A stretch of 64,000 nt of DNA, from the NCBI GenBank assembly GCA_905221605.1, contig CAJNDS010001591.1, positions 635,540 to 699,539 of the forward strand. Reading direction: 5' to 3'. Each line of letters starts with the position of its first letter. Within the stretch, counting starts at the first letter, position 1. This DNA is from Symbiodinium natans. Its lineage: Eukaryota > Sar > Dinophyceae > Suessiales > Symbiodiniaceae. Positions 9,442 through 18,767 of this stretch are shown here, in pieces. Made by a program: the position numbers and the translations under genes. The notes beneath the pieces were generated by a model. It was not told the origin of the DNA. It searched no databases and worked only from the letters and a program-made list of their open reading frames with translations.

Positions 9442-9550
9442 ATGTGGGGGTTTCCGAGATTAGGGGTACCTTTTTGGGGTCCTTATTATCAGGAAATCCG
9501 ACTCTTTGAGGGTCCATTTAGGGGGTCCCTATCTTCGTAAACCCCCGGGT
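9442..9550. mobile_element. family-A MITE-like element
   Basis: GTGGGGGTTTCCGAGAT at the left and ATCTTCGTAAACCCCCGGG at the right, with core GGGGTCCTTATTATCAGG. One of the best preserved copies. Confidence 0.7.
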
Positions 9551-9576
9551 AGATTGCGAACATCTGCCAACCTTAC

Positions 9577-9673
9577 CTCGTGATGCAGAAGCTAGACCAT
9601 CGAGCGTAGATGTCGTCAGTTCTGACAGCAGACGGCCGTGAGCAGAGTAGAAAGCCCTGAGGCAGTTCTCTCC
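9577..9673 (-). CDS. exon with a canonical donor
   Basis: GENCLRAFYSAHGRLLSELT then TSTLDGLASASR ends at ACGAG|GTAAGG. A clean 97-bp candidate exon. Confidence 0.5.
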
Positions 9674-9723
9674 CTAAACCCTAAACCCTAAACCCTAAAC
9701 CCTAAACCCTAAACCCTAAGCCC

Positions 9724-9925
9724 TCGTGCCAAGGCTCGATTGTGGCATTGGGTGTGTCGAGGATGATGGTCTTGCAGACAGTCTTGGCCTTCAGACGGTG
9801 CTATGGACTCAGCTGCCTCTCCAACTGTCTTGGTGCGTTTCCGGCTTCTTGCAAGAAAGATGCCCAGCAGCTGCTGGTGTTCTGGTTGTCTGCGTGCTTC
9901 ACGGCACCTGGAGAGCGCGAACAGC
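9724..9925 (-). CDS. exon-like island
   Basis: Minus frame reads AVKHADNQNTSSCWASFLQE and, after an in-frame stop, KTVCKTIILDTPNATIEPWH. Two plus frames are also open over about 200 bp, so strand is not certain. Confidence 0.3.
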
Positions 9926-9967
9926 TTTGCCCTAACCCCTAAACCCTAAACCCTAAACCCTGAACCG

Positions 9968-10069
9968 CATGTGTCCGGTCCCAGACATGAGGGCACGCTC
10001 GCAGCGCAGGCCTGTGTAGAGGCCACAGAAGCCAGCGCACCCAGAGATCTCGGCATCCTCAGTTTGCGA
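9968..10069 (-). CDS. PAN/Apple- or EGF-like cysteine-rich exon fragment
   Basis: TEDAEISGCAGFCGLYTGLR then CERALMSGTGHM. Cysteine spacing C-x2-C-x6-C resembles the N-terminal half of PAN/Apple exons elsewhere in the window. Confidence 0.45.
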
Positions 10070-10101
10070 ACCCTAAACTCTAAACCCTAAACCCTAAACT
10101 T

Positions 10102-10195
10102 GTGCGAGCTTTGAGGTCCATCGTTTCGTCACTCACTGAAAGAAGACGCGCCAAGAGGCCGAACAGTAGGAGTAAGCCCGGCCTCGGCAGGGTGT
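10102..10195 (+). CDS. exon-like island
   Basis: VRALRSIVSSLTERRRAKRP on the plus strand, basic. Tentative. Confidence 0.25.
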
Positions 10196-10199
10196 TTCT

Positions 10200-10370
10200 A
10201 GGGTTTAGGCCTTGGTGTTTAGGGTTTGTTGGTGCAGAGTTTAGGGTTTAGGGTTTGTTGGTGCAGAGTTTAGGGTTTAGGGTTTGTTGGTGCAGAGTTT
10301 AGGGTTTAGAGTTTAGGGTTTAGGGTTTAGGGTTTAGGGCTTAGGGTTTAGGGTGCAGATTTTAGGGTTT
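10200..10370 (+). repeat. TTTAGGG tract with a 29-bp higher-order repeat
   Basis: GTTGGTGCAGAG recurs three times, each followed by two telomeric units, so non-telomeric DNA has been co-amplified. A degenerate family-D element follows (10410-10540). Confidence 0.85.
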
Positions 10371-10631
10371 GCAGCTGGCAAGAGATGCACTCTTGGCTTG
10401 TCGAAGGAAGTAGGTCTGGAAATCCAAATTAAGCTATGATTGTGATTCTCAGCATCCCCAAAAGGACACCTACTACATACACTCGCCAATATTTATAAGA
10501 AACCACATAGACACTCAGAAGAGTACCATTAAAACCTCTCCCTCGCACACCCAGACTCTGCAGCGAGCTGTGTGTGACCGTGGCTTGTAATGCCCGACCC
10601 TAAACCCTAAACCCTAAACCCTAAACCCCGA

Positions 10632-10755
10632 TCAACGCCCACGTGCTGCTTGCGGTAGCACCCTGCCGCCCAGAGCCCAAGCAAATTGCCGGGCTTCCCA
10701 GCAGCTGTCCATCCGATTGCACATCTCCTCCCGGGTTGTGGAAGCTCTGCAGCGG
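10632..10755 (-). CDS. cysteine-bearing exon-like island ending in a stop
   Basis: CRASTTREEMCNRMDSCWEA then RQFAWALGGRVLP to TGA at 10632. The spaced cysteines fit the PAN-like set in this region. Confidence 0.4.
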
Positions 10756-11043
10756 CTTAGGGAAGAACGGGTTTAGGGTTTAGGGTTTAGGGTTTAGGGT
10801 TTAGGGTTGAGGGTTCAGGGTTCAGGGTTTAGGGTTCAGGGCTTCCACCCTACCAGGACGCTCCACGATGGCTTTGTTGCACCAACTGCCCCGGGTGGGG
10901 GGGAAGCCTACCATGGCCCACCCCTTTCAACCAATCTGGCAAATTCTGGGTACCGCGTTCCTACCCCAAATAGAATAGAATCCCCTTCAAGGGGCCCCCG
11001 AAAAGGGTGCCCCCGAAAAGGGTACGCCTACTTTCGGAAACCC

Positions 11044-11115
11044 CAATTTCACGGTCAGCCCCTCCTGGCAGGAATCGCGCGAGCCCACGTCGGGCTGATG
11101 GGTGATCCGCTCCAT
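11044..11115 (-). CDS. exon-like island
   Basis: MERITHQPDVGSRDSCQEGL then TVKL on the minus strand. Just left of it (10955-11045) is a MITE-like element with CGAAAAGGGT repeats. Confidence 0.3.
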
Positions 11116-11185
11116 ACCTCAGCTTCAGCTCTCCTAACCCTAGGTTTGGGGTTTAGGGTTAAGTGTTTGGGGTTTAGGGTTTAGG

Positions 11186-11303
11186 AAATTAGGAGATCCT
11201 ACTATTTGGGGGTCTATGTTGGGTCCCCTGTTTTCCTAAACCCTAGTTACGTCCTAAACTCTTCTTCTTGTGCATGCTTTACCCTCCGACAGGGAGGGCC
11301 CAA

Positions 11304-11334
<31 letters not shown>

Positions 11335-11440
11335 CTTCTTCTTCTTCTTCTTCTTCTTCCTCTTCCTCTTCTTCTTCTTATTTTTCTTCTTCTTCTTCTT
11401 CTTCTTTTTCTTCTTCTTCGTCCGATCACCAGGGAGTTTC
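11186..11440 (+). repeat. family-A element fragment and (CTT)n microsatellite
   Basis: The right half of a family-A element (11186-11249) is followed by a nearly pure CTT run at 11308-11420. Reading frames across it are artefacts. Confidence 0.9.
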
Positions 11441-11522
11441 GCAAAACGGGTCTTTATTATCATGACACCCCAGAAAGAAGAGAACAGACCTTGCGAGGAC
11501 CCCCAAAAAAAGGCGCAAATGG

Positions 11523-11613
11523 TCAGAAACTGTTGAAACTAACCACCATTACAGCCAAGCCGCTGGCACAGATACCTTGGCCCACGAGCGTGAAGTTGAA
11601 GACCTTGCGCTGA
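11523..11613 (-). CDS. terminal-exon-like island
   Basis: QRKVFNFTLVGQGICASGLA then VMVVSFNSF and TGA. Hydrophobic beta-strand text. Followed at 11640-11785 by a family-C element (related to 21.90 kb). Confidence 0.4.
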
Positions 11614-11639
11614 GATAGTACGCAACCACGACACACACC

Positions 11640-11785
11640 AAACACCAGCCCCAGCTCAAAAGGGCCCTTTATAGGGTTGATCATGGGATTATAGCAGGAT
11701 ACCCTAAAACCCCTGCAAAAAGGCTCTTTATAGGGTTGGTTATGGGGATTCTAGGGCCTAGTAGCCCATCCTGGCAGCCAAACTG
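11640..11785. mobile_element. family-C MITE-like element (CAGGATGGGC family)
   Basis: Ends in CTAGTAGCCCATCCTGG and contains two CTTTATAGGGTTG segments. The best copy is at 21899-21996. Confidence 0.5.
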
Positions 11786-11936
11786 TCGGAACTACGCCAT
11801 CCTTCGCACAGCGGGAGGCTCAAATCCAGGGTTTAGAGTTTTGCGGCTTTCGGGTTTAGGGCTTAGGGTTTAGGTTTTAGGGTTTAGGGTTTAGGGTTTA
11901 GGGTTTAGGGTTTAGGGTTTGGGGACTTGAAGACCC

Positions 11937-12186
11937 TTCCTGGAAGCCGACACCCACGAGATGCACCTGTCCGGTGGTGGTCGTCGTGCTGGTCCTTGGG
12001 CCCATCACCAAGCAAGAGCTGCAAGTGCTGCCCTTTGCTTAAGGGTTTATGGGTTTAGGGTTTAGGGTTTAGGGTTTAGGGTTTAGGACCAGGGTTTAGG
12101 GGGCACCATTCCGTTTTTGGATCGGTGGAATCTGGAAGCGGCCCTTCTTCAAAGCCCAGTGGCGTGGGCGCGTTGGTCACCAAACC
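11937..12186 (-). CDS. two exon-like islands split by a TTTAGGG tract
   Basis: 12186 down to 12101 reads VTNAPTPLGFEEGPLPDSTD then PKTEWCP. 12040 down to 11937 reads KGQHLQLLLGDGPKDQHDDH. TTTAGGG (12043-12095) lies between, the arrangement expected if the tract were intronic. Confidence 0.4.
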
Positions 12187-12227
12187 TGCCGCTTAGTACT
12201 GCATTGGCATAGCCGCAGCATTTAGTC

Positions 12228-12323
12228 GGGGGTTTTCCATACTAAGGGACCCGTCATGTAGACCCCGAAATAGTGGGATCCCCTTATTGTAAGGACCCCA
12301 ATAATTATTGTAAACCCCCAGTT
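12228..12323. mobile_element. family-A MITE-like element continuous with an ORF
   Basis: GGGGGTTTTCC and GTAAACCCCCAG ends with the GGACCCC core. The minus-strand frame of the adjoining island runs straight through it without a stop. Confidence 0.6.
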
Positions 12324-12527
12324 CATGAAACGAATATCAGGTAGCTGCAAGGCGAGCATGGAGCCCTTCAATGTTACGTAGCTTGGATGTTGAATTCCTG
12401 TGAACCCTCCAGAATCCCTAACTTCCGAGCCACCTGTCTTCTCGTAGGCGTCGACGTTTGTCACATCTCGCAGGGGAGGGCGGACTTCGCATGTAAAAGA
12501 CCGTGCCCGGAAGAACTGTTTCACACC
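12323..12527 (-). CDS. exon-like island, unknown extracellular-type product
   Basis: KQFFRARSFTCEVRPPLRDV, VTNVDAYEKTGGSEVRDSGG and HPSYVTLKGSMLALQLPDIR. One of the longest coherent segments (about 68 codons). Upstream of its first ATG there is no room for a full gene. Confidence 0.5.
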
Positions 12528-12659
12528 CAAGACACAGTGACTTGGTTATTAAAACGGCGTCATGCAAAGGACCGCCGAACCCTAAACCCTAAGCTTCAAG
12601 CTGCCGCTTCAAACGCAGGATGAAGGCACGACCCCCCACTGCCACAAAAAACTCTCAAA

Positions 12660-13128
12660 AAACCAAAAAAAGGGGGGGGGGGAGCGCGAACCCATGCTTG
12701 CATTCACCCACAAGTTGAAGAAGGGAGCTGAACATCGACGAAAAAAAATGCAACCTTCAAGATGTCCCCAGAGGCCTGTGTCTGTAGAAAGGAGCTTGCT
12801 CAGCAGCTGGCAGGTGCCCACCTACGGCAGGCAAGGAGGGCAGTGTAGGTGAACCCTAAACCCTAAACCCTAAACCCTAAACCCTAAACCCTAAACCCTA
12901 AACCCTACGTTGGAGAAAGCAGCGCACGCCTGGCTCAGACCGGGGAAATCCACTTAACGACATCGTGACGATCCCTGGCATGAGTCTCAGGCGAAGAGGC
13001 GCTCAGCGCGCCTTCCAATCTCTCAAAGTCTGATAGTCGTCCGAGTGCTTGTAGTTGAAGCCCAGGCACCAGCCGCCTCACAAACAGGCGCGTTTCCCCT
13101 TCTTCGGGCCGACGCCTCGCGACCGCCC
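12660..13128 (-). CDS. exon-like islands around a CCCTAAA tract
   Basis: 13128 down to 12930: one frame reads GWCLGFNYKHSDDYQTLRDW, another RLFVRRLVPGLQLQALGRLS; the former resembles the C-x-GFNY strand of PAN-like domains. 12835 down to 12660: GTCQLLSKLLSTDTGLWGHL. CCCTAAA (12852-12905) lies between. Confidence 0.35.
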
Positions 13129-13129
13129 C

Positions 13130-13230
13130 CTAAACCCTAAACCCTAAACCCGAAACCCCACGCCCTAAACCCGAAACCCGACGCCCTAAACCCTAAACCC
13201 TACGCCCTAAACCCTAAACCCTAAAACCCC
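13130..13230 (-). repeat. CCCTAAA tract with CCCGAAA/CCCGACG variants
   Basis: Degenerate units. A TTTAGGG tract lies at 13300-13375, so the 70-bp PAN-like island between them is capped in a C-left, G-right arrangement. Confidence 0.9.
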
Positions 13231-13231
13231 T

Positions 13232-13292
13232 AAGATTCAGCCCAGAGTCGATCACTGCACAGTGCTTGGCATTGTTCCAGAGACCGATTCAT
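13232..13292 (-). CDS. PAN/Apple-like exon fragment
   Basis: After CTAGGTGCAG the minus strand reads VQMNRSLEQCQALCSDRLWA. L-x2-CQxLC is the helix signature of PAN/Apple domains, which bind protein or carbohydrate outside the cell. Confidence 0.5.
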
Positions 13293-13384
13293 CTGCACCT
13301 AGGGTCTAGGGTTTAGGGTTTAGGGTTTAGGGTTTAGGGTTTAGGGTTTAGGGTTTAGGGTTTAGGGTTTAGGGCACTGGCACA

Positions 13385-13505
13385 CATGAAGAAGGACTTA
13401 TATTCCTTGTATCCCCAAGAGGACACCCAATATGTACACTCACCGATATGAAAAAGGAACCTTAAATACACTCACCAGAAACAGTAGTATAAACCCTGCA
13501 TTGGC
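13385..13505. mobile_element. family-D MITE-like element
   Basis: CATGAAGAAGGACTTATATTCC ... two TACACTCACC motifs ... AAACCCTGCATTGG; uninterrupted relative of the copy at 36.03 kb. Confidence 0.6.
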
Positions 13506-13517
13506 ACACCGGCAGAT

Positions 13518-13632
13518 GCCTTTTTGAGGACTTGCAGAGCTCCGCCGCTTCACTACGAGGGCCCCTGGGGATCGCAACGTTTTCGCAGCCTCTCTTGAAG
13601 GGTGTCGGTGAGGCCTTCTTGGGGACTTCAGC
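13518..13632 (-). CDS. PAN/Apple-like exon fragment
   Basis: KRGCENVAIPRGPRSEAAEL then CKSS. C-x(16)-LCK matches the first-helix spacing in PAN-type domains. Confidence 0.45.
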
Positions 13633-13659
13633 TTAACTTAGGGATCCCGTGGTCTGGCG

Positions 13660-13860
13660 CTCGTATGGGAAACAGTTTGGGGGGTGCAGCGATTTAGGGC
13701 ATGACTGTAGGCCGACATCAAGCGCCACAGTCGTGCGAAACCGAGCCGGACAACTCGACTGCACGTTCCCATGCATCCAGGATGCTTCGTACTCGCCGCT
13801 GAGGTATGCGCCTGTCGCATGAGGGCTCGTCATGTTCGTGAGAAGTGAGGCCATCGTTCC
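13660..13860 (-). CDS. module with the SP...GAYL motif (copy 1, diverged)
   Basis: SPHATGAYLSGEYEASWMHG then NVQSSCPARFRTTVALDVGL. Corresponds to the YLxxxG motif of the module at 16.0, 21.2 and 26.8 kb (SP...PGxYLxxxG). Function unknown. Confidence 0.45.
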
Positions 13861-13927
13861 ATTTGGTTCCCTGACACATCTGGCAGGTCTCTGACTCTAA
13901 AGTGCAGGAGGGCGCGCCCTACGCAGA

Positions 13928-14089
13928 TTATCCTCGGAAAGTATCTACCATGCCACTGCTGCACCGAACACTCATACACTTCCCCCCACCTTCTCCGCCA
14001 GGAGCATCACTTTCCTGCGCGCCGGCACGGAATCGACCGGTCCCGAGACGTGAAGAAACAGCCAGATTGAAGAATTCGTCTGCAAGCCC
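13928..14089 (-). CDS. exon-like island
   Basis: LADEFFNLAVSSRLGTGRFR then AGAQESDAPGGEGGGKCMSV to TAA. The frame also contains GGAAA|GTGATG, a possible donor. Confidence 0.45.
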   Translation of the reverse strand, partial: GLADEFFNLAVSSRLGTGRFRAGAQESDAPGGEGGGKCMSVRCSSGMVDTFRG

Positions 14090-14195
14090 CAAACCCTAAA
14101 CCCAAGGAAAACCTCTCAACTCTAAGGCCTCAGCCCTTTAAGCCCTAGACCCTGCAAAAACCCTGCAAACCCCGAACTCTAAAGAAACAGAAGAT

Positions 14196-14292
14196 TGGGA
14201 TGTTCCCCCTTCTACTAACAGTCCTTAATAGGGATTATATTAGGGGGACTATAATCTCTATTAAGGGACTGCTAGTATAAGGAGGAAGACCC
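14196..14292. mobile_element. family-B MITE-like element (reference copy)
   Basis: GGGATGTTCCCCCTTCTACT AACAGTCCTTAATAGGGATT is mirrored around a short centre by AATCTCTATTAAGGGACTGC TAGTATAAGGAGGAAGACCC. Relatives: 19.21 (ITS inside), 28.63, 49.33, 52.68, 53.73 and 55.17 kb. 14345-14570 shows no clear gene. Confidence 0.75.
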
Positions 14293-14639
14293 CAGCCCTG
14301 CAAACCCTAAACCCTAAGCTCTAAACTCCAAACTCTAAAGGACAGAAGGCATCAGAGTTCCCTCTCCTCCCCTGCCGGTCCCCTCAGCCAGCGCTGGCCA
14401 GCGTCCAGGGCCTTGCAACATCAGAACTAGGGTGTAGTTTTTAGGGTTTGGGGTTTAGGGTTTAGGGTTGAGGGTTTACGGTGTCAGGATGTGGTGTTGC
14501 GGGCTTAGGGTTCATCATCGACCTGAGAATCTGCTGGCCGCTGCCCCGAAACCTGAAACCTTAAGCCCCAAACGCTAAACCCCAAACCCTAAACATAAAG
14601 ACGTTGCTGGTAATCATAATAACAAAAGAAAGGTACATG

Positions 14640-14770
14640 GGGGGGGTGGCACCATGTATATGTACATACACATATGTATATATACATATTTCTGTGCATC
14701 CATATGTACATGTGTATGTATATATATATACATATGTATGTACATGTGTATATATATCTATATATATGGG
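14640..14770. repeat. TATG/ACATA microsatellite
   Basis: AT-rich alternating runs. Reading frames through it are artefacts. Confidence 0.9.
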
Positions 14771-14780
14771 ACATGTTGTG

Positions 14781-14889
14781 CTAGGCGGCTTCGTGCACTT
14801 GTCCGGGCTTGGGAGCACCGAACATGTCCAGCTTTGCGATTCGCGCCTTCTTGTAGGTCGGCTCCGGTGGCTGGGTGGCAACCTGCTCT
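14781..14889 (-). CDS. terminal-exon-like island
   Basis: EEQVATQPPEPTYKKARIAK then LDMFGAPKPGQVHEAA and TAG at 14781. Lysine/proline-rich soluble C-terminus, unlike its extracellular neighbours. Confidence 0.5.
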
Positions 14890-15080
14890 TCAGGGTTCAG
14901 GGTTTAGGCTTTAGGGTTTAGGGTTTCTTCAGGGTCTAGGATTTAGGGTTTAGAGTTTAGGGTTTAGGGTTTAGGGTTTATGGTTTAGGGTTTATGGCTT
15001 GTAGGGCTTATGGGGTTTACAGGGTTTACAGGGGTTTGTGGGGTTTATGGTGTTTATAGGCTTTAAGGTTTAGGGTTCCG
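14890..15080 (+). repeat. TTTAGGG tract, increasingly degenerate
   Basis: TTTAGGG with TTTATGG, TTTACAGGG and TTTGTGGGG units. Confidence 0.9.
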
Positions 15081-15087
15081 AGCGGCA

Positions 15088-15526
15088 TCTGCTTGGGCCG
15101 CCGCACTTACGGAAGGACACGCTGCAGCTAATTTAGGGAACTTGCACCCCAGTGTCGCCTTCGGTGCAAACTGGAGGGCATGCGGGTTGAGCCTGAAGGC
15201 GCAGTGCTCCTGCAAACAATCACTACGGGGGAACTCGCAACGCCGAGGTCTCAGGATGTCTCAGGCAGGGACGACGCCTGGCATGCCTTGCACCCGAACT
15301 TCGTCCCGGCTCCTTGCCATCGTACCCGACGAGCTCGTCGTCCGCTGAGAGGTTTGGCGTCCGCCAGCCAGTGCCTCTGAAGGTAACTTGAGTCAACTGC
15401 ATGGCGCGCAAAGGCTGGTCTTTGCTGAAAAAACGGCAGGAAGTGCAGCAGGTCAAGCACAATGCGCATGACCTCCTGACCACATGCACATGACTGGAAT
15501 TCTCGGCCAGACCTTTGCATCACCAA
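15088..15526 (-). CDS. exon-like islands, cysteine-containing
   Basis: 15526 down to about 15330 is open in two minus frames (EVMRIVLDLLHFLPFFQQRP or QLTQVTFRGTGWRTPNLSAD). 15225 down to 15088 reads DCLQEHCAFRLNPHALQFAP then KATLGCKFPKLAAACPSV. No family assigned. Confidence 0.35.
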
Positions 15527-15527
15527 C

Positions 15528-15735
15528 GTGAGACAGCAGAGAAGGCATCAACTTCATCCCAGGCAACCTGCACCCATCTTGTGCACGGTGTCCAAGCTCG
15601 TGTCACCTCACAATCGCAGACCAGGGCACAAGGTCAGTTCTCGAACATTCTCCACGCATCCAAGCAGCAGAAGCTTTCCCAGGCATCCTGCAAAGCACGT
15701 ATCGCTCGAAGAGGAGCTATTTGGCGTGTGTTCAG
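15528..15735 (+). CDS. plus-strand candidate exon with GTAAGG donor
   Basis: All three plus frames are largely open. The strongest signal is TTCAG|GTAAGG at 15735/15736. A minus-strand reading (IRALQDAWESFCCLDAWRMF) competes, so strand is uncertain. Confidence 0.3.
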
Positions 15736-15844
15736 GTAAGGTTTCACTGTGGTCAAGTCGTCGAGGGTTCTGCAACATGCGCCGGATAACCCCAAACCCT
15801 AAACCAAAACCCTAAACCCTAGGGTCAGGTCTCCCATCAGTCAC

Positions 15845-16118
15845 CCCCTCAACATCTCTGGACCGGCGCTGTCCTGCATGGTGCTGCGCGGTGCTAGTGC
15901 TCCACAGTCGGCCCAGAAGCCACCTGGCGCGAGTTGAAAACCAAGCTGGGGAGTTGACAATTGGGCATGAGCTGCGCATGAGAAGCCACTGCCAGGCACT
16001 TCAACACCAAGGAACGGCCCAGGTCTGGGCCAAAGAAGACCAAGTACGATCCAGGCCTGCGCGCGACATCGTGCGAACTCAATCGTTCACTTAATTGGCT
16101 GCCGTTGGCTGCGGCCAC
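15845..16118 (-). CDS. YLxxxG-GGFWADCG module (copy 2), frame-shifted
   Basis: SHDVARRPGSYLVFFGPDLG, SLVLKCLAVASHAQLMPNCQ, then in the neighbouring frame QLAPGGFWADCGALAPRS. Aligned with the 26.7-kb copy, both motifs are present in the same order but in different frames, so this copy has lost a base or has an intron between the motifs. Confidence 0.5.
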
Positions 16119-16166
16119 ACCAGCATCACGGACCTATGTTTCTTACCATTGTTGCTGGCAACTTAC

Positions 16167-16246
16167 CATTGTTGCTGGCAAGGGCTGGAAGCGCAACGCA
16201 ATCTGGCCTGACGGTGATGTGAACGGTGTCTGCCTGGGGAATGTAC
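16167..16246 (-). CDS. 80-bp candidate exon with both splice sites and a duplicated donor
   Basis: Bounded by TTAGCAG upstream and CAATG|GTAAGT downstream; reads YIPQADTVHITVRPDCVALP or, one frame over, TPFTSPSGQIALRFQPLPAT. The 20 bp carrying the donor are tandemly repeated at 16142-16181. Confidence 0.5.
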
Positions 16247-16316
16247 CTGCTAAGTCACATCCATGACAAAAGCATGCGACATGTCCACTTGGAACAAAAA
16301 ACTCTATGCGAAGATA

Positions 16317-16470
16317 CAATACATATGTACATATATGTACATATATAGACATATATAGAAACACGTCTACATATATACGTATATATATATGTATACACAC
16401 AGAGTAAAAAGAAGTGCATCCTTACACATGTTTAAACAAATATTTAAGTGTATTGTAAATAATGTATGTA
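16317..16470. repeat. ACATATATG microsatellite
   Basis: Alternating AT-rich run. Confidence 0.9.
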
Positions 16471-16494
16471 TCATATACACGCATACACAAAATG

Positions 16495-16616
16495 GCCGGA
16501 GAAGTCTCGTGCAGATGGCGAGGCACGCTCCATAGAAGATGCCCCTCTTGCCAGCCGCACTGGGCTTAAAGGCGCAACGCAGCTCCGTACGCACCTCCTC
16601 TGCCTCGGGAATCGCG
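16495..16616 (-). CDS. exon-like island
   Basis: IPEAEEVRTELRCAFKPSAA then GKRGIFYGACLAICTRLLR. Two nearby cysteines. Flanked by a poly-G run on one side. Confidence 0.45.
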
Positions 16617-16744
16617 GAGGGGGGGGGGGGGGGGGGAGGAACCTTGCTTTCAAGGGCTTAGCGAGTTCAGGGCATAAGTGGTTTAGGGTTTAGGGTTCAG
16701 GGAGTTTGGGATTTAGGGCAGAAGCTTTATAATGATCATATAAT

Positions 16745-17095
16745 ATGTGGCTCGAAGGTCCTCTGGAATCAGGCTACTTGGCATGTCAAGCGCGCCTTGT
16801 AGACGTGGATGTCGCCTTGCCTGGCACGGAGTCAGAATGCTGCAGGATTCGTGCTTAAGGTTTAGGGTTTAGGGTCTAGGGTCTAGGGTTTAGGGCTGCA
16901 TGCTACTGCAAGATCCAAGGGGTCGCATGACACTACACCCTCTCATGGATGCAACCAAGTTTCGGATAGGGGCGCCGATCTCGGCAGGTCTCAAAGAAGG
17001 CGCAGCGAGGGAACGAAGCCCGCGAGTCCTTCTCCGAAGCTTCGTGTGGGCAGTGGACCAAACAAGAGCACCCTTTTTCCGCCCGTTGCCGTCCC
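16745..17095 (-). CDS. exon-like islands split by a TTTAGGG tract
   Basis: 17095 down to about 16920: GCSCLVHCPHEASEKDSRAS then FPRCAFFETCRDRRP, cysteine-rich and PAN-like; a plus frame (LQDPRGRMTLHPLMDATKFR) competes. 16855 down to 16745: LQGALDMPSSLIPEDLRA. Confidence 0.35.
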
Positions 17096-17099
17096 CCTA

Positions 17100-17350
17100 A
17101 ACACCTCAAACCCTTCGCCCGTAACCCTTAACCCCTAACCCTAACCCCTGAAATCATGGAAGTCTGTTAAACCCTTAACCCAAAACCCTAAACCCTTAAC
17201 CCCTAAACCCAATACTCCACCGGAGAATCATCTTACTGTTGCTTAGTAGGGAATGAGGCAATGGTACCCTACGTCCCCCTATATATATATATATACATAT
17301 ATAGATACCCTTTAAGGGATTACATAGGGTACCTCAATCCCTCATTCCCT
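17100..17350 (-). repeat. degenerate CCCTAAA and AT-rich inverted element
   Basis: CCCTTAACCC-type units to 17215. Then GCTTAGTAGGGAATGAGG...CCTCAATCCCTCATTCCCTACTAAGC, an inverted-repeat element around a TATATA centre (17240-17360). Confidence 0.75.
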
Positions 17351-17351
17351 A

Positions 17352-17451
17352 CTAAGCCAACACTAAGTCACGAGAGTTCTTGTCCCCCCGCAGGCACGGC
17401 TCCTGCCCGTAGCCGAAAAATCGGCATCTCTCGTCCAGAGAGCAGGCGGAG
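17352..17451 (-). CDS. PAN/Apple-like exon fragment with acceptor
   Basis: TTTTGCTTGCAG precedes SACSLDERCRFFGYGQEPCL. C-x6-C-x-FF-x-Y is the core strand of PAN/Apple domains (compare CRYFSYN at 32.9 kb). Confidence 0.55.
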
Positions 17452-17464
17452 CTGCAAGCAAAAG

Positions 17465-17501
17465 CCTTTGCATACACACATACACACACACACACACCCA
17501 C

Positions 17502-17548
<47 letters not shown>

Positions 17549-17580
17549 TATGTGTATATATACATATATATATATACCTG
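17465..17580. repeat. (CA)n microsatellite
   Basis: About 75 bp of CA dinucleotides then (TA)n. From 17580 to 17945 AT-rich DNA with no gene. Confidence 0.95.
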
Positions 17581-17946
17581 TTCATCTACTTATTCATTTA
17601 TTTCCTTCTTTGTTGAGTTTATGGTTATTTTGACCGATTTATCGATAATATTTACATGTATGCATATGGATTTGTACTTTTTGGTGTGTAGTAGTTTTTT
17701 ATATACAGTAGTTACACTGAGCACTTCATGTCTGCAGGACCTATGGTTGTTCCGTTGACACTTTTTCGCCCCAGGGTCCGAAAGCGGCTGTGAAGTCGAC
17801 TGTCCACCCAAAGCCGTGAAATATTATAAACATTTATTATTTGTGTGTATATATATATGCATATGTATATTTGTATAAATATCCATACACATACATTCAT
17901 ATTGTATTAAGTTATATATGTATATATATATATATATTATTGCAGG

Positions 17947-18030
17947 CAAATCGTTCATACAGGCCACCGTCTCGTACTCACCGGCACCACCCGGCCAGTT
18001 GTCAAAGATTGTTGCACTCTTGCACCTTGG
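17947..18030 (-). CDS. exon-like island with internal GTGAGT
   Basis: CKSATIFDNWPGGAGEYETV on the minus strand; GCCG|GTGAGT inside it could be a donor. Confidence 0.4.
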
Positions 18031-18079
18031 TTCAGGGCTTTGGGCTTAGGATTAAGGGCCGGTGACGAGGTAGGCCGGG

Positions 18080-18160
18080 TTTAGGGTTTAGGGTTTAGGG
18101 TTTAGGGTTTAGGGTTTAGGGTTTAGGGTTTAGGGTTTAGGGTTCAGGGTTTAGGGTTGA
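18080..18160 (+). repeat. TTTAGGG tract
   Basis: About 11 units. Confidence 0.95.
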
Positions 18161-18185
18161 ACCACCACCTAAATTCGATGATACG

Positions 18186-18293
18186 TTGCCTACTTAAGCG
18201 TATGGCACCACCCAGCCACCCAAAGATCCCAACCTAAGCTACCATCCGAGGAATAATGCCTACCACCATCTGAGTGCCATGCGCCTAAATAGG
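18186..18293. mobile_element. MITE-like element (TTGCCTACTTAAG family)
   Basis: TTGCCTACTTAAGCGTATGG and its inverted partner CCATGCGCCTAAATAGGCAA flank about 60 bp. Then CCCTAAA/CCCCAAA units at 18310-18455. Confidence 0.65.
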
Positions 18294-18455
18294 CAAGGAC
18301 CCATCTAACTGAAACTCCAAAAACCCCGAAACCCAAACCCCGCAACCCCAAACCCACAAACCCCAAACCCTAAACCAAAATCCTAAACCCCAAACCCTAA
18401 ACCCCAAACCCTAAACCCCAAACCCCAAACCCCAAACCCTAAACCCTAAACCCCA

Positions 18456-18589
18456 ACTTGGCAAAATCCCACCACCAGCCAGAGGCTCCAAGCGCTGGTC
18501 CAGATGGGATAAATCTTGGCCGGCACGGCCCGGAAAGCGCAATATTTCCTGAGTCTTCGCAGCAGCTGAGGTGACATGATCCACAGGGG
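18456..18589 (-). CDS. exon-like island
   Basis: PVDHVTSAAAKTQEILRFPG then RAGQDLSHLDQRLEPLAGGG. Helical composition. Confidence 0.45.
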
Positions 18590-18666
18590 TCTAGGGTTGA
18601 GGGTTTAGGGTTTAGGGTTTAGGGTTTAGGGTTTAGGGTTTAGGGTTTAGGGTGCAGGGTCAGGAT

Positions 18667-18767
18667 TTAAGACTTCCCGTAGGGTTTCTCATCCAAAGCG
18701 CATCCCGTCGTCTCCCAGCGTCTTGGGAAACGCCACCTGGCCGGTGCTCCTGCTGGCTCAACGCAAG
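18667..18767 (-). CDS. terminal-exon-like island between two TTTAGGG tracts
   Basis: VEPAGAPARWRFPRRWETTG then CALDEKPYGKS and TAA. Confidence 0.4.
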
